A stretch of DNA of 64,000 nucleotides from Rosellinia necatrix (lineage: Eukaryota > Ascomycota > Sordariomycetes > Xylariales > Xylariaceae): assembly GCA_021209875.1 (NCBI GenBank), contig JAGYVD010000001.1:4154001-4218000 (forward strand), written 5' to 3'. Shown here piece after piece: positions 12,706-28,561 of this stretch. The position numbers were made by a program, and so were the translations under genes. Position 1 is the stretch's first letter. Each line of letters opens with the position of its first letter. The notes below the pieces were generated by a model, which was not told the origin of the DNA, ran no database searches, and was given only the letters and a program-made list of their open reading frames with translations.

Positions 12706-13634
12706 CTTGCTATGTAATGATTGCTCGGGTTCCCGGTGTATTATTGATTGTTGTTTGTGTTATGTGATGTATTGTGATATGTTGAAGGGTTGAGGTTCCA
12801 TGCCGTACCAACCAACCCCGGAACCAAGGCACAGCATTCTCCTGCATTCTCCTCTACCTAAGTATGTACTAACTCGGTGGACAATAAAGTGGGGTGTCGT
12901 GCCGCGGTTTCCCCGATCCAATGTCATCAATGCAGGCAGGTACGAAGCAAATACCAACTAAGCAAGCACTTATCCAACCCGACACGCATGATGAGCAGAA
13001 GGCGAGACAATGACGTCTGGTATCATGGGTATGGGTATGCTGGTGCCCAAGTGATTGCCCCGATATCCCAATGGATTTATTGCATCTAGATAAATTTGAT
13101 TCCCCAAATTTGCCATTCGGAGATTAAATAACGAACCTCTTATTCGCCCACCCACTCCTATAGGCTTGTTGTGTCTAGTGTACTCCACGAGGGGATATAA
13201 TAGAGGTTATATGTTGGTGACTGGACCTAGTTAACCGATTCTACCCGTTGATTATAACCATATCACGTCAATGTAGGTAGCTAGCATTTAATCAGTAGGT
13301 ACTTACCCAAGTAGGCACATACATACATATATACATACATACATATATACATACATACATTCCTCCTACCCGCCTGCCTGCTAAGCGCCTCTCTCCAGGA
13401 CCTCGGTAGGGTACCTCATAGATGAGGGGGTGGGGCACCAGAAGAACGGCGGGCTTGGTTGCACAGCATATTTCACTACCTGAACTAGGCATAGTGTAGC
13501 GGACTGCCTTCCGGTTGGCCCGAGCTTCTCCGACATTGACTTTCGACTCTTCCCGCTCGAGGCAGTTGTGGAAGCACTCGCAGCCCGCGATCCAGTCCAA
13601 GACCCGAGCTTGATCTCTCGACTTCAAGCCGTCA
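12706..13634. other. intergenic region upstream of eIF1A-like and SHE9 genes
   Basis: This is a divergent promoter region. It contains a CATA/TACA microsatellite at about 13317-13361. ORFs that overlap it have no recognisable content. Confidence 0.6.
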
Positions 13635-15191
13635 ATGTCGACACCCCGGGCGATAAGACACCTATTTGGGGTCGGCTCGAGGCTAATTGTCGACCAATTT
13701 ATCCCGAGGCCGGCAGGGCTAGCAGGGGCGGCACCGAAGAAGCTCTTCAGCAGCGCTTCGCCTCCGGCCTCCAGACGGCCGTCGCCGATCTCGATATGCT
13801 GGAGTTGTCGGCACGATTGTGCGCCGAGGCGGCAGCGGATACGGTTCTCATCCTCGGCCCCGAAGCCTCCCCATGATGGCGGCAAAGGCGAATACGAGTC
13901 ACGAACGTCCACCTCGTCCCCGTCCCTGTCTTCGTCCTCGTCCTCGTCCTCGTCCCCGTCCTCCTCTCCGTCCTCCTTCTCCGCGCCCCCTCACCCTTCG
14001 GCAGCCTTCAATACTACCAACACCGCCGATGCCTGCCGCCAGGAGGCCTCAAAAGGTCCATCCAAGACAGGGAACAACAAGGATGGATCGCCTCCGCGGC
14101 CGCCGATCTCCCCGCCGGACCCCGACCTCCCCTCGGCGCAGAATTCCCGCCGCTCGGCCCTCAATAAATCCCTCTCTGCCTTCATGGACCGGGCGCAAAC
14201 CACATTGTTCTCCGCATCGCAACGCATCAACGACCTGACAGGCTACTCCTCAATCGAATCTCTCAAGGCTCAGATCTCGACCCTCGAATCCCGACTCGAC
14301 GCCGCACAGTCCCACCTCACGGTTTCGCGCGCTGCCTACAAGAGCGCCGTGTCCGGCCGCGCTGCCATTCAGCGTGAGGTCACCACCCTCCTAGCCCGCC
14401 AGAAGACCTGGACCCCCCTCGACTTCGAGCGCTTCACGACGCTATATAGGCAGGACTACGAGCTCGAGGCGTCCGTCGGGGAGCGAGCTGTCGAACTCGA
14501 ACAGGCCGAGCGCGATACCGAGCGCCTGGGCCGCGAGCTCAGCGCCGCCATCCTTGCCCGCTACCACGAAGAGCAAATATGGAGTGACAAAATCCGTCGT
14601 ATGAGTACCTGGGGCACCTGGGGCCTCATGGGAGTGAACATCCTCTTGTTCTTGGTCCTGCAGTTCGGCGCCGAGCCGTGGAGGCGGCAGCGCCTCGTCC
14701 GCGGGTTCGAGCAGAAGGTGCGCGAGGCGCTTGCTGACGAGCGGGTCACCAGGGAAGAATCCAAGCGCATCGCCGCCGAAGCTGCCGCTGTCGAAGCTGC
14801 TGCTGCTGCCGCCGCTGCCGAGGCTGCCGCCGCCGCCGCCGTTGCACGTAATATTTCGATGATGAATGATCAGGCGAGGGCGGCCCGCGGCGAGGGCGGG
14901 GGAGAATTGGGGATCACGGCGGCACCCGATGTCGCCCTTCCGGAATCTGATATAATATCGCCTCGGTCCTCGTCGTCACGGAAAAGATCACCGATCTATA
15001 ATCTGCCCTGGACGGCATGGCGTGAGGCGCTCGGCGACTTAGACTATTGGCGCTCAACCTATGATGATCTGATCAGCGACCGAAAGGTCGCCCTTCGCAT
15101 GCGGGATGTATCGCTGATTGCCGTCGAGGGCGCCATAACGGGCGCCATCCTCGCATGGACTGTAGCCGCCTTCCTGTTCCGTCGTGCGTGA
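13635..15191 (+). CDS. SHE9: She9/Mdm33-type mitochondrial inner-membrane protein
   Basis: She9 (Mdm33 in yeast) is an inner-membrane protein with coiled coils in the matrix, needed for normal mitochondrial shape and implicated in inner-membrane fission. This single-exon ORF encodes 518 residues. The first ~85 residues are Arg/Ser/Pro-rich with almost no acid, fitting a mitochondrial presequence. A low-complexity Ser/Pro segment follows. The family core begins near residue 175 (LNKSLSAFMDRAQTTL, then INDLTGYSSIESLK) and continues as long helices with coiled-coil character to about 310. The conserved stretch containing MSTWGTWGLMGVNI forms the first membrane segment (about 325-345). An Ala-rich helix and a disordered linker precede the second segment near the C-terminus (AVEGAITGAILAWTVAAFLF). 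The start could lie downstream, but the presequence argues for 13635. Confidence 0.9.
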   Translation: MSTPRAIRHLFGVGSRLIVDQFIPRPAGLAGAAPKKLFSSASPPASRRPSPISICWSCRHDCAPRRQRIRFSSSAPKPPHDGGKGEYESRTSTSSPSLSSSSSSSSSPSSSPSSFSAPPHPSAAFNTTNTADACRQEASKGPSKTGNNKDGSPPRPPISPPDPDLPSAQNSRRSALNKSLSAFMDRAQTTLFSASQRINDLTGYSSIESLKAQISTLESRLDAAQSHLTVSRAAYKSAVSGRAAIQREVTTLLARQKTWTPLDFERFTTLYRQDYELEASVGERAVELEQAERDTERLGRELSAAILARYHEEQIWSDKIRRMSTWGTWGLMGVNILLFLVLQFGAEPWRRQRLVRGFEQKVREALADERVTREESKRIAAEAAAVEAAAAAAAAEAAAAAAVARNISMMNDQARAARGEGGGELGITAAPDVALPESDIISPRSSSSRKRSPIYNLPWTAWREALGDLDYWRSTYDDLISDRKVALRMRDVSLIAVEGAITGAILAWTVAAFLFRRA

Positions 15192-16489
15192 GTCCGTACC
15201 CCCATGTAGAGTAAAAATAAAAATAAAACAGTCGGATGGGCTCCCCCGAAAAGGCCAGCCGAAACCAAACCAAAACCACGAGCACCCTCCCGCATAAAAA
15301 CCAGAATAGACAGACGTGTTGGAGGAAGCGCATCCCTCCCGGCCACGGGTTGGACCACGTCAGTTTGCATTAAAAGAGGAAAAGCTGGCCGCGAATGTAT
15401 ACTTTTGCTATGTTTGTTTCTTCTTAAAAGCTAGCGTAGTAGGCCCGGCCGGCTGGCGGATATAGCCGATTGATATGATATTGTACGAATACCGCTTTCC
15501 CGCCCGGGCGGAGCGTACCATCTCATTAGCAGACCAAAACCATCTCCCGGAGTTCCGGCAATTGCTGTATCATATATATATATTTTATCCACTAGCAGTA
15601 TTTTCGGTGGTATATTCCGCTAGGCCTTGGGTTGAGTTGAGTCGAGGACTGGAAATAAAAAACTCTCTCACCCTCTCATCTATATAACCTCCTCATTAAT
15701 ATATATATAACTACGCAATAAACCATGTCATAAAGTAACGGAACTAACTAGCGAGCTATGGACACAGGTTACCCAGGGATATCTAGTATCTTTTCAAGTC
15801 TTCATAGTTTCGAACTACGAATTATATACGTGGTCACTTTTGCCTGCATTCATTCAAAGGTAGATTCCGACGTATGCACCAACACAACGAGACAACACGT
15901 ATTGAGCCACAATCTAAGGGGATGTCCAGCGCACAATCAGCGCTCAGGGATCCCAATTGGTTTACACGCTCGTTGATACGAACGCAAAGCTAAGAGCAAA
16001 TTTTCTGCTTCATCTCTCCAGGTATCTTCGCAAGACTTCATACCCAGGAATGCAATGTGTCTTACATAGTATCGAAACCCCGCATCATTAGCATCGCCCA
16101 CACACACCCCTACCATCAGATATGAACACAGGTTTTGCCCAAGCAACACCTACGAGGAGGGAAAGTTAAATCCCCTCGTTACCAGCCCTTGTAGCTTCTT
16201 AACCAACTCGTACCTAGGGCGAACGTTGACGCGAGATATTCCCAGCATGTTTCGGTCGCTTGCTCGCCTCCGTGTCGTAGGGTTTCAGAAAAACGTCAAG
16301 CGCCTTTTGCTATATTAGATTGTAGATTTGTCTGCAGGTGAGGCGACCTAATCTGCAGTCTCTGGCTAGCCTCGGCTACATCTGGATATCGTCCTATCTC
16401 ACTCCTGGCTCTAATTCTATCCTAAGGCCCGCCGGGGTTGATCCGAAAGCTTTTATCACTCGTTCCCTCTTACCAAACGAAATTCGGGC
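15192..16489. other. intergenic, converging 3' regions of SHE9 and PKC1
   Basis: No gene was recognised. The region is AT-rich with TA runs near 15570-15590 and 15697-15710. It probably contains the two 3' UTRs. Confidence 0.55.
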
Positions 16490-20338
<3,849 letters not shown>

Positions 20339-20572
20339 GCGCGGGACCGGGGTGGGAGATAGGTTGCGTTCCTTGGTCGGGATACTAAGATGCGTATCAA
20401 AAGGCCCACACGGATGAAGCGATAGCGGAACCGGGGAGTAGGCTTTGCGAGGTTACAAGGCGATGTTTGGGGGGGGGAGCGCCTATGCGGCGATGGTGAT
20501 GGCGAATGGGTCTTCGTTTCTTGTTGTGTCGCGATGTCGGGTTCGGCACATCTCCCTCGATAGACCGACAAA

Positions 20573-20648
20573 ACACACACCCACACACGCGCGCGCGCAC
20601 GCTCACACACACACACACACTCTCTCTCTCTCTCTCTTTCTCTTTCTC
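20573..20648. repeat. CA then TC dinucleotide microsatellite
   Basis: An alternating CA-rich tract (with CG steps) runs directly into a TC tract. It lies 235-310 nt upstream of the PKC1 start codon, in the presumed 5' UTR or promoter. On the PKC1 strand it reads GA then TG. Confidence 0.85.
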
Positions 20649-20983
20649 TCCTAAAGCACCCCGCACCACAACAATAACAACAACAATAACAACAGCGGGA
20701 ACAACAGCAACTAGGAAAACAACGTCGACGGCAACACGGCAACGCGCATACGCACAGCAACACGCATACGCATACGCACGAAAACACACAAACACACCAA
20801 CCACCTAACCTGTAGCTTGCCCGCCAGAAGCTAGAGGATAGTGGATAATGGCAATAAACCAAGAACGGAGGAGAGTCGGGCGGCCGACGCAGGCATCAAA
20901 CAGAAATGCTGGGCAGCGAACCAGGAGGGGTGGTTGGGCTGAGGCTGATGCGCAGATGCAACGACTACAGAGATTGTGTAAAT

Positions 20984-21115
20984 AGGTAAGTAGGTTAGGT
21001 AGGTAGGTAGGTAGGTAGGTAGGCGGAGGTAGGTTCGGGTAGGTAAGTAAGTAAGTAGGTAGTAGGTAGGTTATCTACTTAGTAAGTAGGTTGACTGGCA
21101 GGTAGGTAGCAAGAT
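20984..21115. repeat. TAGG microsatellite with degenerate flanks
   Basis: About seven tandem TAGG units lie near 20997-21024, with degenerate AAGTAGGT copies up to about 21110. It belongs to the simple-repeat family seen between most genes here. Confidence 0.75.
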
Positions 21116-24100
21116 GTGGGTTGAATGGAGACCTGAATGGGGATACTACTACATGTCGTCAGTGTGTCATTTTGTCAGTGTCTTCCAGGCGCTGTCCCTC
21201 CGTTCCAAGCTTGTCTTCTCCTCTTTTATCCTAAGTCAGTACCTAGGTAAGTAGGTAGGTAGGTACCTACCCTATGTTGTTTCCTTTCAGGGGCCAAACA
21301 GCGAAGAGACAACCCCTCACGTACCTAGTATTGTAGGGTGGTAGGTATCCAATCTACCTTGGGTAGGCTTATCACCAGTGTCAGGTTGTCTTTCAGTCTG
21401 CAGGCTTTATGGCGGGGTTTTTTTGTGTTTTGTAGCGGGCAGCTCGCCCAACCAAGCCCACTTTTGCCCGCTGCCTTAATCAGATTTCCCATCTAAACTG
21501 AGATATGATAGGCCGGTAGAAGGAGGGGTAGGTGGGTTAAGGTGGCTCGTGCATCAAATACCCAGGTAGGTAACAGAATTTGATGGAGGCAACCAACAAT
21601 CTTCTACCATGTTTGTGTTTGCATGCCTACCTGTTTACCTACCTAGGTAGGTACCTATCTAAGTACCTAAGGTATTTAGTAGGTATGTAGATAAGTTACC
21701 TCCAGACCAAGTACCTACAGGCTATCCTACATCCATTCGGTGCCTTAGATAACTAGGTATACAGATAGGTAGATAGATGGGTAAGCAGTGCCTAGGTATG
21801 TACTTGTATCTCAATCTCAGCTGCCTCTAACGGGTAAGGAGGTTGGAAGTGCAATAAGCGCTGCCACTTATCATGAACTTTTAAGTATCTTTTAAGTATG
21901 CGCCTACTTGTACTACCTACCTATCTAGCAGGTCATTAGGTTATTATAATTAGATAAACATGAGGATGCAACTAGTACTGTGTAGTGGATTTGAGTTTTA
22001 CCGATGGCCTTTATTTCTAGATTTCTTTTATGTCTCTCCCTTTCCCCCCTCTCTTTCAAACAGAATACCTAGGTTTTGTTCTGGGGAATACATACCCCGC
22101 GATGCCTCCACCCACAGGTAGGCATAATCAGCTATATCCAGCCGTCAACGCATTCGTCCCTGAACCGCAGCTTTCTATACAATACATTGGTTGGGTAGGC
22201 AGTGTTGCGCATAAACAAACACGCCCCAGGTATTTCAGGGTTGATTGAGGAATAGATGCACGCTGCCACGCGCCAAGAAAGCATAGCACAACTTATTTAC
22301 ATGTAACCACTAACTTTAGGTAGGTTCCAATACGTGCATGTCGGCGTGCCATGTAAGTTCCCCGGGACACCTACATGTAGCATGGACATGCGACCGGGAA
22401 GGGCACCGCTTAAGCATTGCTTTTGGCATGGCTTTTTTGGCATGGCTTTTTGGCATGGATTTAGCATACACAAGGAATGACGTAAGTGTAGCTTGGAGGA
22501 TGGATGTGTGTGTGGGCAATACAGTATAAATAAGTATAAGTATAAACAAGTGCAAACCGAGCATTCTTCTTGCCCCATCAACCAGGAATTTCACACACAA
22601 CTTCCCTACATCAGATGTTCTGCATGCCTATTTATCTATTTATACACACTTCTATGGCGTATATTTTTAGACTCACAAGGCCCCTAAAAATGTCTGAAAC
22701 CCCAATCACGAAAGCCTAGAAAAAGACAGCTGCGAAAGCTCTCCATATTGAATGGCAGATTCTCAACACATGGGGCAGACACCCCGGAATCGCACCGCTC
22801 GTGCCCCTTTCTGGGTTTCCTCGGCAATAAGAACTAGGCGTCGTTGATAGATGCCTGGGATTCATAACCAACGGTATATATCTTTCGGAACCAAGACTTG
22901 GGAACCTCCAGACATATGTCGACACTCATAACGCAGGATTATGCCCATCCCAGCGTAGTAAAATGTGTAAGCAAGTGACTGAAGTGACCTATATGCACAC
23001 AAGAAGGGCGTGAAACATTCGGGTCTACGACTGGAAAACATCTTTATGGGCCAGGACATCTGACAATGATTAAATGCTGCTCGTTGCTTACTTTATTCCA
23101 CACAAACCGCCGGTTCCTATTACAATCAACGCTTTCCCACTGTAGTCCTGGTACTTACTACGTGGTTTGTACCCTACTTGGTGGACACACACAAGTTGCC
23201 CTCGAACGAATATAGTCCACACTCATACCAGACCTAGTGACTAAGTAGGCATATAGGTGGAGTTTGGGCACCGGCATTAGGACACAACAAGTAAGATTCA
23301 GCGAGGTGTTCGGAAGCATATCCGGATACCTCCTAGGCGTAATCCATCGCGAATCTTTAGGTCGGATAATGATGATTGCGGACAATAGTGAACTAGGAAA
23401 TCATAACCTAAGCCATCCTCATGGGAGCCACATTACCTAGAGTTTGAGGCCGTTTCTTTAAACCGGAACGATGTCGGCCTTTTGTCACCTCTGAGTCCTA
23501 ACTGGGGGGTAACTGAACAGACTGGGACTAGGTTGCACTGTCGCATATGAGACAACTTTTACCTGATATGGGGGCCTCACCCAGTAGATTTTCAACGATG
23601 CTCTTGAGTCTAAGCCGTCGGGATGCGCGTGGTGAGCGTAACACACGTTGCGTCCATGGTGACATCCGGGCCTCCCAGCTACGTCTCACCTATAGAACAA
23701 CTCGAACCTGATCACGAAATCAAGTGAATGCAGTGCTACTCAGATTGTTGCTCGGGATTCCCTATTTCCGTGCGTGCTGAGTCCTGGGAAAAGGTGCGAG
23801 ACCGGAAGGCGCTGGATCCGAATGGAGGCGAAGTTTTCTCTTCCCCGATGTAAGCCGTTATCTTACCATCATTCCACCATCAGAAACGCATACTCGCAAA
23901 GCCCACTTCGAAGACCTACTCCCTTTGAAGTGACCTGTAGCCCTGTGATAAAGCACTTCAAACGCATTAAGCGCGAGGTGAACCGTAGAAGCCACCTGGG
24001 ACCTGGGAAACCAGCACAAGAAAAGCCGAGGGATCTGGATCAGGCGTGTTCACGTCGAGGCGTTCTAGAGCATGAGAGGTGAATTAGACGCTCGGAATAA

Positions 24101-24364
24101 GAGGCGATAGCAAATATAAGGGTATCATGTGGCTATTATTAATCGCTCATGCTAAAACGTAGCGGGTATTATTTTTCTTCTCGTCGCAAAATCTTCGATA
24201 CGCTGTAAAACACTCACGCTTTCCCAATAATACAAAGCATCCGAGTCCCCTTGCCGATGCCGTCGCCAAAAGCCGGGTTGAAAAGTAGCCACCAGTTCTC
24301 TGCTAGGTCCTTTCTCATTATCGCCTCACGTCGGTGGCTCCGCTCTGTGCCGGCATAGTCCTTC

Positions 24365-25489
24365 TCATGGCGCTTGCGTCGAAGGCCCTGCGGAAGGCCC
24401 GTAGAACCCGGCTATATCCTGACTGACCGCCGGCGCCGGCGCGGGCGCGGGAGGTGCGTAAAACCCGGCGAGGTTCTGGCCGGCCGGCGCGACCTGCTTC
24501 TCGTTCGAGACGACGGCGGCCCCCGCCGGCTGTGGCTGTGGCTGCATGGCGACCGGATACGGGTAGTACTGCATCGGCTGGATCGGCTGGGCGCCGGCGG
24601 CCTGCTGGGGGTAATACATGCCCTGCGGCGGAGGGGGCGCGTTCAGGGCGGGCACCGGGACGACGAAGGCCGCGGGCTTCAGGACGTTGCGCTTGTGGGT
24701 GTCGATGCAGGCCAGCACGAAGAGCACGAAGTGGTTGATCAGCCACAGCGCGAAGATGGCGAGCGTGGCGCGGAGGACCGGGAGGACGTTCCACCGGAAG
24801 TAGTCGTAGGGCTGGTACTCGCTGCAGTAGGAGTAGCCGTAGTACCGGTAGTCGCTGTCGTAGCCGCCCTCCTCGCAGCTCTGGAGCGAGTACGACGCCT
24901 GGCTGTAGACGGTGACGGTCAGGAGGATGGCGAAGGCGCCGGCCAGCCAGAAGATCAGGTGTAGGCCCACGTGCGCGCCGGGATGGATGCCTCTCTGGAC
25001 CTCCTTGCGCAAACGGACGCAGTACGTGATGAGCTCCGCCGTATTCCACAGGATCGAGGCCACGACGATGGCATAGGCGTACAGAGACACATTCGCGACC
25101 GACCCGCCCTGGCTCAAGAGTATGCTCGTGAGCGCAATGATGATGATGCCCCAGACCGAAGACAGGGCAGTGAGACCAAGCCGGGTCGCAATATAAGCCG
25201 AGGATTGTTTCGGCAGCGGTCGGACGGGAGTGGCGTAGGTGAACTGCGGATTTAGCTGTCCGGGGTACGGGACATACGGCTGTTGATGTTGGCTGTAGAA
25301 GGGCTGTGGAAGAGTCTGGGGATGCGAAGGCGTTGGGCGTTGTGGTAGTGGCGGTGCTGGTTCGGTATCATTGGCGTTGTTGGTCTGGCCTGGCTCGCTC
25401 ACTTGCTGCGCAGCAGGGTCGCGACTTATACTCGAGATCTCATCAGCTTGCCCTCCCACCGCCCCCGGATTCTGCTCTGAGGATGCCAT
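24365..25489 (-). CDS. four-helix membrane protein (MARVEL-like topology), function unknown
   Basis: I do not recognise a specific family. From the Met at 25489 the protein has 374 residues (an upstream in-frame Met at 25594 is possible but adds an Arg-rich segment without the preferred context). Residues 1-95 are Pro/Gln-rich and disordered. Four hydrophobic helices lie at about 102-126, 134-158, 173-196 and 236-261. The loop between helices three and four is Tyr-rich with Cys near 204 and 222 that could form a disulphide. A Pro/Gln/Ala-rich cytosolic tail follows, with two copies of an AGFY motif (about 342 and 364). Both ends being low complexity around a four-helix core resembles fungal MARVEL-domain plasma-membrane proteins, but this is topology only. 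Coding GC is much higher than in its flanks. Confidence 0.8.
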   Translation of the reverse strand: MASSEQNPGAVGGQADEISSISRDPAAQQVSEPGQTNNANDTEPAPPLPQRPTPSHPQTLPQPFYSQHQQPYVPYPGQLNPQFTYATPVRPLPKQSSAYIATRLGLTALSSVWGIIIIALTSILLSQGGSVANVSLYAYAIVVASILWNTAELITYCVRLRKEVQRGIHPGAHVGLHLIFWLAGAFAILLTVTVYSQASYSLQSCEEGGYDSDYRYYGYSYCSEYQPYDYFRWNVLPVLRATLAIFALWLINHFVLFVLACIDTHKRNVLKPAAFVVPVPALNAPPPPQGMYYPQQAAGAQPIQPMQYYPYPVAMQPQPQPAGAAVVSNEKQVAPAGQNLAGFYAPPAPAPAPAVSQDIAGFYGPSAGPSTQAP

Positions 25490-28400
25490 GGTGATATGTA
25501 GAATCCTATTGCCAACCGCGAGCCCTCGTTTACGATTATTCCGCGGTGCGCCGAAGCAGGCAGGGGAATGGAATCTCCGAGGTCTATAAATCAAGTGGTA
25601 CTAGTCGACTAGGAAGAAATAAAGAGTGTAACTAATAAACGAGCGTAGTAATTCCGAAATAACGAGGGACAACGTGATAGTTTTGATCACGATTAGTTAC
25701 ATAAGGTTGATAAAATTAAAATTAAAATGCCCCCGACAACCGACGGGAGAGGTGGGTTTAAAAGAGTGAGCGGTCGAGGTCGAAAAGCTGGGGAACAATA
25801 TCACAGCCTGTTAACCTGATCTATGATCCCCTGCCTAAAAATAAGACAACGCCAAGCTCTGCACGAGTCGCTGTAGCCTGTATTGCCAAGGATTTACACT
25901 AGACTAGGTAATCGGTCCAGAACGGTTGACGCTACCTTACCTAATTACACTATATTCATTAGCCTAGGCAGCCGAATATGGTGCTGCGTTTAGATTCTGA
26001 GTTCTCAAAAAAGCTTGTGAGACTGGCCGGCGTAGTCCAATCGCCCGCTTCGTACTGGTATTACTGCTACGATAGCCCTCAAAATCTCGTGGCATAGGAT
26101 TATTTTCTCCCACCCTCGTAATTCCAGCGCTCTATATCATCTAGATAGACAAGCATGCACATAGACCGTGGCTTTAGCCCCCCGTCTTCGCCCCGTCCTG
26201 TGATGCAGCAGGGACCAACAACGAAATTAATCTGTTCATGCCCGCTTTTCTCATTGGATATCGACTGAGCAGGGTTTGTGTGCAGCCCTTGAGACAGTAG
26301 TTATTATCGCCATGTTTCTCTGCACCTAACAGCTCTTCGAGACCAATTAAGTAAATTCTTTTCAAACGGTAAAGAGAGCGTAGAGTGGAACTACGAATAA
26401 GGACAGCAATGGCTATGAGCGGCGATGGCGCCATCCAGTGTCTTTTAGCTCGGTCTAGTGTCTCCTGGTCGTGAGCGGCACGAGGAAACGGTCTACACGA
26501 GATCCACGTTGGCGACCCGCCTACAAGGTTACCTACGTATCGGCGAACAGGATTGTAGCTCCTATTCCCCCCCCCCCTCTGAATTAAAAACCACCAGGGG
26601 AAAAGACTTCCAGGTAATCGCATAGCCTCAGTGTTCGTGTATTAGTGTCAAGAGAGCCATAAACTGGCGTTTTTATCCTTTCGGCGGGTAACTACATAAT
26701 TATACCAACTAATATTAGAATGTCCTGGTTCCTCGACTATAGATAAACTGTGTCAGGTTCATATAGGCGAATTTCCTATGTATAACTACTCCACTAAGAG
26801 GAAATATTGTCTAGGCACTATAGTCGTATTATGAACACTACACTTATGAGTTTCAGGAGTCGCAGTTTCCCGATCTTGATGCTCTGACAGGCGATTCGGT
26901 CCTATATTGACTGAGTTTATGTTTCATGAAGAATCTGGATCCTTTTAATCATTGGCTATTAGCGTGAAAGACGAAATCATTACATAATGGCGACTCTTTT
27001 CCCTCATTGAAACCGGCCTTAAATGCCCCCATGGTTGTTCTGTCTGGCCGTATTAGCCCAAGAGGATTCAATATTGCCTGGGCCACTATTAGATGTTGCT
27101 TAAGTCTAGCCTATTAATTTTTGGTGGCTATTATGTTGCTACCTCTTTGGCAGCCCTCCTTTAGCAGCGTGTGAGAACGAACCTTATTGTATGTATCAAT
27201 CCCCAATAGCATAAAGCCCCCCCAGAATACAGGGGGTTAGAATGTGCTGTCTCTTCATGTACCGGGTAGAAAGCTTAGGCACTCCAACAGCTTTATCTCG
27301 TCTTGAGCAATTATCAGATGTGAGTTATTCCGCGGGCTGATCAACGTTTGGGGGACCAGATTGTCCATATTTCGACGTTGAAGCAAAAAACCCATGATTA
27401 TAAAGTCAATGGATTCATTGCACCTACGACATTATCGATTCTATTAGAGGTAACCTCTAGGTCGGTCTCTATCGCACGGGCACTTTCATATTGCTCTTCC
27501 GTCATTACGGTTAGTCGTATTTCTTTTCTTGTTCTGCTCACAGATTTCGCCAATAGTCACTTGACGTTCCCCAGGAGCAAGGCATTCGTCTGAAACACAC
27601 ATATGAGACGCAAGCCACCCTAGTGGTGTTTCTTCATACGCTTTAGGTAGATCGGGGTTGATATCGTTTATCATAGCTCTATAAGATCTTGATCGCAACA
27701 GGACGCCTGCGTCAACATCAGACCTGCCGTTGGCCATAGGGTCCCAAATTCTCACGAAGCCGCTTCCGCCTGTTCAACTACCGTTTAAAATGTTGAAGTC
27801 CCATTTTAAAATTCATAAGATCTAGTGTGTATCTGGTAAACGTGGCGTAAGAGCGGACGCCTTTAATAATTCTAATTGCTCTCTAGGCAACGACAATCAT
27901 GCTAGCTGTGACTGAGACGAGAAACACGATGAGGTTTTCGTAAATGACAGTACAATGGCATATCCAGATTTCAATCAATTTGAGAGAAATACTGTAGAAA
28001 ATTGATCGAGCCGGTTGGGCTGTAGAAGTCCAGCTTGCACAACATGTGGTGAGACGCTCGCGGCCAAGGACTAATATTTGTGTATGTAAGTACTTCATAT
28101 GTAAGTGCACACCAATACTATTTATAGAATAAAGTGAGACCTTTATAACTGGCGGGGTTACCTTGCTAATTGGGTTTCACTGAGCTCATTCATTGACTTC
28201 GTCGGCATCTGCCCTTAGCTAGGATTGAGGGCATCCTGACGCCGCGAAGGGCGCGATTAATTAGGACATTCAGTAAAAGGATGTTGCAAGAGCGCGGTTC
28301 TTCAGGAGCTATCTATTCAACAGAGGGGATCTTAGCAGTTATGAAGCTCAGCAATGGAGGGGCAGCCAACCATTGGACTCCGGCCCGGGGCATCCCTGTA

Positions 28401-28561
28401 ATGAGGACATCTTGGCTTGAATCATCTGCCCATCTAATTAGTTAACTGTTGGGTCGTAATATGCAGGCGCGCAGCCTGCAGCAACGCGTTTCAACGCGTA
28501 AAATGATGAATCCTGATTCCAAACTTCCCGCTGTCATGCAACGAACAACATCATCGTCGTG
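25490..28561. other. gene-poor, partly AT-rich intergenic region
   Basis: No gene was recognised. The part from about 26640 to 28450 is visibly poorer in GC than the rest, and no ORF there looks coding. It could be an old, decayed repeat, but I see no element ends or repeat unit. Confidence 0.5.

Larger units (their letters stand above)
20339..24364. other. long gene-poor region upstream of PKC1
   Basis: The first several hundred bases are the likely promoter and 5' UTR of PKC1. They contain a CA-repeat followed by a TC-repeat (about 20573-20648) and short CAA-rich stretches. At 20984-21030 there is a TAGG microsatellite, and many CCTAGG-family repeats lie up to 22 kb. A short direct repeat of GGCATGGCTTTTT type occurs at about 22425-22457. 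No gene with a recognisable product was found. Small ORFs near 23774-24082 lack any supporting feature. Confidence 0.55.

Noticed and set aside
24374..24964. 196-codon plus-strand ORF over the four-helix membrane protein
   Set aside because: It is the complement of a GC-rich coding exon; no hydrophobic or conserved pattern, Arg/Gly/Val-rich throughout.
26640..28450. Remnant of a transposon inactivated by repeat-induced point mutation
   Set aside because: The stretch is AT-rich but I could find no terminal repeats, no recognisable transposase or reverse-transcriptase frame and no duplicated copy in this window.
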